Positions 55,956 to 64,000 of a stretch of DNA of 64,000 bases are shown piece by piece (position 1 is the first letter of the stretch; each line of letters opens with the position of its first letter). This DNA is from Pyrenopolyporus hunteri. Its lineage: Eukaryota > Ascomycota > Sordariomycetes > Xylariales > Hypoxylaceae. The DNA lies in NCBI GenBank assembly GCA_902806595.1, contig CADCXC010000003.1:3596001-3660000 (forward strand). The letters are read 5' to 3'. The notes below the pieces were generated by a model. The model saw only the letters and a list, made by a program, of their open reading frames with translations, made no database searches and had not been told where the DNA came from. The position numbers were made by a program, and so were the translations under genes.

Positions 55956-56506
55956 TACGGAAAGACACGAAAAGAATGCACGGCAACCGAGGAGTCGCGT
56001 CTAGCCTTAAGCATGACGGCCTATCCTCGAAATCGTACTACCCCAATTGAGTGGAATTGGATTCGTGGAATTGGTATTGTCTTGTAAGGCTACGCCGCTC
56101 CTAGGATATCTTGGTATATACTAACATCCCTATTTGAACAGATATTCCAGATCACCTAGCAAGGTTGTGGCCCTATTACTCCCAGTAACACCCTAAGATA
56201 ACGAGTAACTCCAGTGTACCTCGTAGTGAGGCTGGTTTAAAGAGGTTCAGCCATGGCTATCCAACCATGATCTGCCTTGCTACCATGTATGTTTGTGTCG
56301 AACGGGATCTCAGCAGGAATCGAATTAAGGTCGGATGAGCTATTCCTATACACTCAACGAATGGTCAACAGGAACTATGAAACTCAAGACTCGACGGAAC
56401 CGTTGATATAACGGGATGGCGTAAAGAAAATAAGAGAAGGGTAAACGTTAATACGCACCATCTTGGTCAATAGCCAACCACATGTCGCTCCCGACTGAAC
56501 TTGGTA
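55956..56506. other. Intergenic between convergent genes
   Basis: No gene or repeat is recognised in this 0.55 kb between two 3' ends. Confidence 0.5.
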
Positions 56507-58908
56507 TCACCGAGATAGGGTTAACTCCGCTAAACTGTATGTCTTATTACTATGTTGGCTCTTTGTTGAGCTCGTAGTGATTGCGCTCGTTTTCCTGAAT
56601 GAAGCTAGCGTGGTAGCTGTGCTCGTTTTCCTGGACGAAACCAAGTTTAACATACGCTTGATCTCGCTGGATGCTAGCCCAGCGTTCTTCGCGGCCGTAA
56701 GCGCCGTTCGCCCATCCGCATCCGCTATGTTTGGCTCAGCACCGTACACCAACAACAGCTCTACGATAGTTATCTTCTGTGCTAGCTGAGCCGTCAAATC
56801 GATAGCTACGAGTAGTGGCGTTCGCTTCCCAGGACCTGGGATATTTGGCCTGGCTCGACCTTTAGATAACAGGGATTTCACCATGTCTTCGTTGCCCTTT
56901 TCGCACGCCATGTAAAGGGCTGTTTTTCCGAACCCGTCAACTCGGTCAACAAGGTCGGGACATTGTGCAAGCAGCATCTCGGCCACTAGCACGCCCTTTT
57001 GACTCGTTTGACACCTATGTAGGGGCGTCATGCCGTTATAGTCCACAACATCCGGATCTGCGTGGAGCTCTTCGAGGAGCATAGCACATAAATGGCGGTT
57101 GCGTTTTGCGGCTGCTGCGTGGAGTAACGTCGACCCTGAGGCGTCGCGTTGCCCCAAATGTGCTACATTCGACACCATACGCCGCAATACCTCGATGTTC
57201 TCCGCCTGGATTGCTCGATGCATTGGCGTCATCTTTAATACCGGATCGTAGAAATCGAAGCTGAAGGCATCACTGTCTACGTCCACTACACGAACAAAGG
57301 TTAGCAATAACTTTCCATATGGTGTCTAGGTGTTCTTCCGCATCATCACAAGTAGCGACTTGAAATTTCGTTCGACTTCTGACGCGTAGGAGTAACTCGA
57401 TGGCAAATTGCTCGAACATGGAACTTACTGCCTTGCTCTTTACACCACTGATAGGCGCTAGCCGGGTCTGTTCTCGTCCTATCTTCTCCATCTTGAGTTA
57501 TCTGCGACGATATCGACGATGGGGAGAAGCAGGGCCTCTGGTGTAGCTCCCGCCGCATCCAGTCGCGGAGGCCACGTGCTAGATCGAAAGCCTGGTCTTG
57601 TCGCAGTACTTGGACTAATAACTCTGCCGATTCCTCGACGAGCTCACGCGGCATGGAACCTATTCGCTTTCGGCTCTCGAACGCGCGGGTTAGAAATTTC
57701 CGTGCTTGTTCGACGTTACCCTGCCTGAAGTAGATTCCGCCCAGCTTATGATATAGTCTCGCTCTCCGGCTGCCGTCGGCTCGGTCCACATCCCGGTTGT
57801 CGTCCGGGTCAGATAAATTCCTCAGTCGATTAACTTCCTCCCCGAGCAGTTTCTTCAGCACATCCTGAGCTTCAAAATCATTCTCGACGGTGTCACATTG
57901 CAGCAGTATATCAGCTAATTCCTCCTTCATGTCTTTGAGTTTCTCCTGCGAGGCAGCACTCGTACTCGGCGAATCTTGGCTCTCCAGTAATTGATTCATT
58001 ATCTCGATGCCTCGTTGCTGATACGAAGCTGCTTTGACGAAAACGCCGCAATGCGACAGCCTTTGCACGAATTCCTGGTTGGCCCTGAGCTGGCACTCTA
58101 AAATCTCGCCGCTTTGTCCGTCTGGGCAATCTGGTTCGGGATCGAAAGTGTCTTCTTGGTGTACGAGCGTGTCGACACTGTTGGAGGAATTGGGAGGGAT
58201 GGACCGCGTATCTACGGATGCAGTATCTGTGTCGCTCAAGGTTACTGCTGTTGCCACATCGTCGGCCGTGTTTCTCCAGTCGCGAATCACCCTTGCTAGC
58301 GTGTCTTCTTCGATGTCTTCTTCATCAACGTTAGAGCGGCGGTCGTGTGTACGAACCGCCATGATGTCTCTCCTAACGCGGCTTGCGAAAAGGTGGGGGG
58401 ACTGTCGGATGGCGTCGGTAAGTTTCCGGATTTCATACTTGATTTGATTCTGTGAACTAGACGTCTCCCATAAGGCACCCAGCGACAGTGTCGTAAGACT
58501 TAGGTGCAAGACAGTTTTGTATGAAGTGATATGGTGAACGATCTGCGCCACTCTCTCCTCTTTCAACGAATGCTCTAGGCTTCGCCGCATGCGCTCAACC
58601 ATCCCTCCGTCTGCTCTAAGTTGTGGAAGCTCATGAACAAGAGTCTCTAGTGATCCCTGACATGACTGGACGATCCGGTGGATATTCGCATGGTGTTCGC
58701 GTTCGAACGGTAACTGTCGCGGCCGTTTCTCGAGCGTCTTTTTGATTTCGGTTAACGCTCCCTGTAGGCTGAGGATTTCGTCGTGTACCTCCTGAATGGA
58801 ATCTCCTATATATCTGGTCTTAATGATAAAACGACCTAGGCCCTTTACTAAAGCGGCGGCGAGTGTAAGGACCTGCGCTACCCCGGCGGAGATCGATAAC
58901 GGGTCCAT
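56507..58908 (-). CDS. HeLo-like N-terminal domain protein with C-terminal ankyrin repeats
   Basis: The model is complement(join(56507..57285, 57429..58908)), 752 aa. The N-terminus MDPLSISAGVAQVLTLAAAL followed by a helical region to about residue 190 is the typical start of fungal STAND/NLR-like proteins (HeLo-like or PigL-type domain). The middle (about 300-450) is helical and has one TPR-like unit (ARLYHKLGGIYFRQGNVEQARKFLTRAF). The C-terminus has about five ankyrin repeats (515-720): TPMHRAIQAENIEVLRRMV, STLLHAAAAKRNRHLCAML, TPLHRCQTSQKG, KTALYMACEKGNEDMVKSLL and RTPLLVAIDLTA. No Walker A or NB-ARC/NACHT domain is present, so it is not a full NLR. It may act in signalling or allorecognition, by inference only. 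The 143-bp intron uses GTAAGT (57428) and GTGTAG (57286) and is in phase; a GTCGCT donor nearer the acceptor would also keep the frame. Confidence 0.85.
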
Positions 58909-60218
58909 ATTAGTATCTTGTCGAAACTACTGGATAGTCCGACAATGGGTGACATGATACAACCGGCCTAAGTGAGTGCCTCGAGATCGTTAATGTCCAG
59001 GCCCGCGATCTGTTATTCGTCCTCTACAATACCAGGCCGGAATATACTGAGGGTGTTTGCAACTTGTTAAGGGCCCCCAAAGTGCCACAAGGGCAAACCG
59101 GACAAATTAGGAACCAAAGAGAGATATAGGATAAACCATCCCTTGTAAGTTTGGGTACTACGTAGGTTAGGGTACTCGCTAATATGTGAGGTACCTAGGC
59201 TGCTATCGATGCCGACCTACCGGGCTGAGCCTGGTTTCGACTGGGAATTACATCACCTGCTATAGTTCCTCTTTCGTCGATCTGGGGTCGGCCCCGGACG
59301 TCTCTGCATACCCGTCGAGATAGATCGCATATACGGGCTAATGTTAATGCCGATGAAGAATCTCGCTGTTAAGGAAACCGGCCAGCCTGGATTCGTGGCG
59401 GCATCATCCACCCCCCTTCCCTTTCTGCACAATATCTGCTTCAGCCACCTCAAAGTCCTACTAGGACCACTAAACCTAGGCAGCTTATAGGCCAAGCGGG
59501 AGCATGGAACAGGGTGCGCGGAATTCCTGTAGGGCTACTTGGCTGTGGCTCTCCCTTTGGCCAAGATCACACTTACGTGCTTCTGCATGATCGCCGCGAG
59601 CAATACTAAGTTTGTCTGATTTCGCACAGAATCGAGGCTGTTACGCCGCGGCTAAGCACCAATCCATTGAAGTGTAACCCTTGTAAAGTGGTGTGGTGGG
59701 CTGAGCATGTCTCTTCACCAGGCTGCTACGCAGTGCGCCTACATACGTATACACTATAGAGCTGCGACGGCGCCCTTCGGAATCCTTTGGGAGTCCTACG
59801 TGGCATGTGGCTGCATATAATGCTTCTTAGGATCAACCGCTAGACAGTAAGCTTGTAATACTGGGGGCGGATGGATCTCCAATCAGCCGATGGACCTCTA
59901 CATACGCACCCCTTATGTCATTTTAATTCATAAAGTGCGAAGTAGAGGTTGTTCACCGACGAATGTTACACATGAGGACGAGGCTCTGGCCGTCCGCCGA
60001 CAGAGATATGTTTGGTCGAATCGCTGGTCCTAGGGAAGTCTCCCGCCCGGATATGTTCCACCTATCTCGCGGCGCTTTGTGGGTTCTGTTTCAATTACCT
60101 ACCTGCCTAGGTAACTCTCAAGTCCAATTTCATGGCAGTTCACCACAGCTCCCCTTTTCGCTACACCCCATCGGCCGCGTTGAGTAATGAATTGCCTCTA
60201 AGTAGATTTCATACTAGC
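58909..60218. other. Divergent intergenic region, 1.3 kb
   Basis: This must carry the promoters of the ankyrin protein and the sugar transporter. Open frames of 70-80 codons were examined and not recognised. No RNA gene was found. Confidence 0.5.
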
Positions 60219-63200
60219 ATGGAGCCTATCGAGACTATCCCTAGTTCGGGAAAAGACCAGAGCCAGTACCACGCTCAAGTTGATAGAAGACGCAATAACA
60301 GGCAAGGAATCATTGAGAACCCGCTAGGTATATTGATTTTCTAAGGGCACACTACACCCTCACTGACACGTCTCAGCTCACTTGACCGACGAGGAGCTTC
60401 AGGAAGACGTTAATGTCTTCTGGGGGACCTGTTTACCGGGTGTTGATTACGATGAATTGCTTCGGGCAGCTCGTGTAGCCCAGAATGCCCGCTCGTACGA
60501 CGAGGTTGCTCGGTCTGAGGATCCGATTGCCGGGTACAACTTACCTGTCCAACTAAGCGAAGAAGAGAGAGCGGCTCTAAAGGCGGAGAAGGACGTTCTT
60601 TTTTCGGAAAGAAATATGTTCATTGTCATCCTTACGGTCTCTCTGGCGGCTTTTCTACAAGGCTTCGTGCAGTCCTCCATCAATGGGGCCTCGCTCTACG
60701 CGGCCCAGTTCGGGCTTCCGGACGTGACATCTGCGAGTTCGAAATCCGCCGCTGCTGATGGCGGTGATAGCCAACCTCGGCTAGACGACTGGAAACTAGG
60801 GGCTACGAATGCCTCGCCGTTCTTCTTCGCTGCCGTCCTAGGATGCTGGTTGTCTCTGCCTATAAACGACCAGGTTGGCCGTCGAGGGGCAATGGCTGTG
60901 GCAGCTTGTCTCATATTCGCCAGCTCGTTGGGTGCGGCTTGGTGTTCGACTTGGCAAGCGCTGTTATTAGTGCGCATGGTAAATGGCGTCGGTAAGTTAG
61001 AAACACTTTGATCCGCGTTTAAAATAATTATATACGGGAATAGCTACATCTTATTATGGTACCGGGCTAACATTTTTCTCTGGTCAGGTATGGGACTTAA
61101 AGCTGTCAGTACACCTATTCTAGCGTCGGAAACGGCCGTTGGTTTCTGGAGAGGGAGTTCCATACTCGCGTGGCAACTATGGTGAGTTAAGGGAACGCAC
61201 AACGCAAGGCTACCTATCTTACCAACTTGCTATGATTTAGGGTCTCCTTCGGAATTATGGTAGGCTTCGCGTTCAACCTTATCTTCTATACCGCATATAG
61301 CGATAAGTTGTCCTTGCAACTGATCTTGGGCGCGCCGTTTGTCCCAAGTATCTTTCTTCTTATAGGGTTATGGTTTTGCCCAGAGAGTCCCCGATATTAT
61401 ATGCGACGGAGGACTTCCAGTTACGACCCTCAGAAGGCCTATAGCGTCTTATTAAAACTTCGTAAGACGAAGGTGAGCCTTGTTGATCTTCGGTATGATT
61501 AATGAATGCTAAATACCGCGGTGTACGAATAGCTTCAAGCCCTCCGAGATACCTACCTGGTTTATAAGTCCCTCCAGCTTGAGGAGTATTCAGATGACGT
61601 CGACGCTGGAAACCCTGGTGACGGTGTTCCCCGAGGGTTTTTTGCTCATATTAAGAACTACGTCTCCCAATACAAACAACTCTTCGCACAGAGGCGGTTG
61701 AGGAATGCCTTAATAAGTAGTTCGATAGTAGCGTTAGCTCAGCAACTATGTGGCAGTAAGTCCACCCGGTATATGATTTTCGTTTAGAGCCTCTCGTAAT
61801 CTAGCGTAACCTAAGATCTCGTATCACTAACCGGTGTCACATAGTAAATCTACTGGCCTTCTATTCGGGTGACTAGCCATTATTTACGCTCTGCGAGGGA
61901 CAGTTTTTAGCTTACCAATTAATCATCCCAGGCACATTATTTAGCGGCGTTTTAGGTGTGGGTGGACAAGATGTTCTGACGCCGATGATTTACAGTCTCG
62001 GATATGGTACGCCTCGCGCTGTTTCGTCATCGGCAGCTATTGGTTTGTAAGCTGACCTCGCCTCGCAGGGGCTATCAACTTTGTATTCGGTCTGCCGGCC
62101 ATTAGGACCATCGACACGCTTGGTCGACGTAAGTGGCTTGTACTCACATTGCCTGTTATGTGCCTATTCATGTTGGCCGCCGCCTTATCAACCCTAATCC
62201 GGGATCCGACTACCAGGGCTGGGATCATCGCCCTTTTCGTCTTCCGTAAGTTATGGCTCACTTGAGGAGGTGAGGCAGGTGGCTGATTTCCGCCCCCCCC
62301 CTTTTTATAGTATTCGCGGCGGCATATTCACCGGGAATGGGTAGGTTGTTCTAATATGCGAGACACTCGATAGAAGCTGATATTTGCCAAGGCCCTATCC
62401 CGTTCACTCTTGCTTCCGAAAGGTTAGCATACTGAAACAATCTAGACGGAATCTACTCCGTGCTAATGAGGTGATAGCTTTCCCCTATCCCACCGCGAAG
62501 CTGTACGTATTATATAATTGGACGATCGCAGATCTAGTTAATAATCTCCGGCTCAGGGTTGCGCCTTCGCAATTGCAACAAACCTCTTATTCGCCGGGCT
62601 TATCCAGATGTTTTTTCCTAGGTACATACTTCCTTAATCTTCTCTATGTAATCCCCTCCCCCTTATTCCCCCCCCTTTCGAACTCTACAAGCAAGCCTTA
62701 AAACTCACACCCCCAAACCTAGCATCTACGCGCGCCTCCACGACGGCGGCTCCCTCGGGCTCTTCGCGGGCCTCAACTTCGTCGCGTTCGTGCTGGTCTT
62801 CCTGCTCGTCGAGGAGACCAAGCGCCGGTCCCTCGAGGACCTGGACCTCGTGTTCGCCGTGCGCAAGCGCGACTTCGTCCGCCACCAGCTCACCCGCTAC
62901 CTGCCCTGGTTCTTCCGCCGCTACGTCCTCGCCCGCCCCCGCCTCGACGCCGAGAAGCCCTCCCTCTACGTCGACCTCATCTGGAACGGCCCCCGCGCCC
63001 AGCCGGGCTTCCCCCGCGGCGGCGATGCGGAGATGAGTGGGGGAGCGCGCGGGGTCGGAGGGGTGGGAGCGGGAACGGGAGGGGGAGGGGTAGGCGGGAC
63101 TTGGAATGGGTTCGGGTCCGTGTCTATGGCTGCTGATGCTGATGGCGGAGGTAGTGGAGCTCGTGGGACGTATGCGGGCGATGAGAATATCTCGCCGTCA

Positions 63201-63284
63201 TCCCCGCGACGGCCGTCGGCGTTCGTGGTGCCGGACTACGGCGGAAGGATGTCGGAGGACTCGGATGATTCTGCGCATAGATGA
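60219..63284 (+). CDS. MFS sugar transporter
   Basis: I assembled 13 exons: join(60219..60327, 60377..60991, 61088..61181, 61241..61472, 61533..61755, 61845..61868, 61932..62006, 62069..62245, 62311..62340, 62392..62422, 62478..62502, 62557..62621, 62723..63284), 753 aa. All junctions are GT-AG and in phase; exons 6 and 9-11 are only 24-31 nt. The family is clear from ENPLAHLTDEELQEDV, INDQVGRRGAMAVAACL, WFCPESPRYYMRRR (the PESPR motif), ALAQQLCGINLLAFYSGTLFS, INFVFGLPAIRTIDTLGRRKWL, AAAYSPGMGPIPFTLASE, FPLSHREAGCAFAIATNLL and the closing VEETKRRSLEDLDLVFAV. Such proteins are plasma-membrane H+ symporters or facilitators for sugars or related polyols; the substrate is not predictable. Two things are unusual: a hydrophilic N-terminus of about 110 residues, and a Gly/Ser-rich tail of about 130 residues. 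The last exon is much more GC-rich than the rest. Confidence 0.9.
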
Positions 63285-63930
63285 GGTCTGGAGCCGACAT
63301 TTTTCGTTAAGTTAGGTATGCTAGGGTGTTTGGGTATCTAGGGGTATGGAGTGTGATTTGACAATAACTGTATATTTTAGCGGTAGTCTTCCTAGTTACC
63401 TCAGTAGAGGAAGTCAGAGCTAGCCACTATAATTATAGTGATTGGCCGCCGTAAACAGTGCTACAATATAGCGAGGTGTGCGCTAGAACATAGTGGGATT
63501 ATAGTGGTAAATACAGTTTGACGGTATAAGATATCGATTAGGGTCATAAATGAGATCATACAATGCAATAGAAATCGACAGATTCTCATATCAAGCCTCT
63601 TAAGTCGTCTTCGGTCCCCTATTCCATTGACACATTGCTATTCACTAATAACGTAAGGTAATGCAAGTGGTAAGTAGGTAGGCACGCAAATCAGATAGTC
63701 ATAGAACCAAGTCTGCGTTCGTCAAAAGAGCCCAAGCCCAGGTCCAAGCCCAAGCCCCTATACTCGTTTACCAAGCCATCTAACCTTTAAAACACGCTAT
63801 CCATAACCCATGCTCCTGATACGTAATGCAATGCGCGAAATCCATATATCTAGATGCATGCCGGACAATCAGGAGACGTTATCGCGACCCCGAGGACACA
63901 GCAGAAGAATTAGACAGACCTCAAAACTCA
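63285..63930. other. Intergenic with a 16-bp palindrome
   Basis: No gene is seen. A perfect 16-bp palindrome, CACTATAATTATAGTG, lies at 63425-63440. Confidence 0.5.
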
Positions 63931-64000
63931 TCAAAATCGGCCGTCGGTAATCTCGTTGAAGATATCTCGCGTGATGAGGTTCCCTCTCATCAGCGCCCTC
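63931..64000 (-). CDS. Possible 3' end of a gene running off the window
   Basis: On the minus strand a frame enters from the right edge and reads RALMRGNLITRDIFNEITDGRF before a TGA at 63933-63931. The composition is protein-like, and the frame has no stop in the 70 bases visible. The family is not recognised from so short a piece. It could also be chance, since only 22 codons are visible. Confidence 0.35.
   Translation of the reverse strand, partial: RALMRGNLITRDIFNEITDGRF

Noticed and set aside
57270..57491. 73-codon minus-strand frame (FEQFAIELLLRVRS) between the two exons of the ankyrin gene
   Set aside because: It looks protein-like, but it lies mostly within a canonical GTAAGT...CTAAC...GTGTAG intron and cannot be spliced in frame to both sides.

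Overview
The window is nuclear DNA of a filamentous ascomycete (Pezizomycotina; a Sordariomycete such as a member of Xylariales is a guess). Protein-coding genes are split by short introns, mostly 48-100 bp, with GTAAGT-like donors, CTAAC-like branch sites and CAG/TAG acceptors. The families are typical of such fungi: a fungal PAB1 with an expanded RRM4, HUL5-type HECT ligase, NOT1, an AA9-like protein, BRE4-like ArAE transporter, GDS1-like winged-helix protein and a HeLo-like/ankyrin protein. Intergenic DNA is full of short TAGGTA/TACCTA motifs. There are no operons, CRISPR arrays or prokaryotic features. All exon coordinates were derived by hand from splice consensus and reading phase.

Layout. 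0.4-2.7 kb: a universal-stress-domain protein (-). 6.4-8.7 kb: PAB1 (-), divergent from a HUL5-like HECT E3 ligase (+, 11.3-15.1 kb) across 2.6 kb. 15.9 kb: tRNA-Gln(CUG). 16.8-18.3 kb: a Dal5-type MFS permease (-). 20.0-20.8 kb: NTF2 in six small coding exons (-). 21.13-21.76 kb: a 634-bp MITE-like element with inverted ends and TA flanks. 22.3-25.9 kb: an eight-exon ArAE/FUSC-type transporter (+). 26.6-27.9 kb: a secreted histidine phosphatase (+). 29.0-31.2 kb: a secreted BBE-type FAD oxidoreductase (+). 32.7-39.5 kb: NOT1, the scaffold of CCR4-NOT (+). 40.4-42.2 kb: a GC-rich CPA-type cation/H+ antiporter (+). 42.5-43.6 kb: an AA9-like gene whose two copper-binding His positions are Tyr (-). 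43.6-49.7 kb: 6 kb without a convincing gene. 49.7-50.9 kb: GDS1-like winged-helix protein (+). 51.8-53.5 kb: OMS1-like mitochondrial methyltransferase (-). 54.2-56.0 kb: IMPACT-domain protein (+). 56.5-58.9 kb: HeLo-like plus ankyrin protein (-). 60.2-63.3 kb: a 13-exon MFS sugar transporter (+). 63.9 kb to the edge: probable 3' end of another gene (-).

How they relate. Several housekeeping genes act on mRNA fate (PAB1, NOT1) or nuclear import (NTF2), but they are scattered and not a cluster. Secreted enzymes (phosphatase, BBE oxidoreductase, AA9-like) and transporters (Dal5-type, ArAE, antiporter, sugar) fit a saprotrophic or plant-associated fungus. I see no secondary-metabolite core enzyme and no recognisable defence system. 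The most unusual items are the AA9-like gene without its histidine brace, the structured MITE, the NTF2 microexons, a stop-free 66-bp intron in NOT1, and the NLR-like protein with no nucleotide-binding domain.
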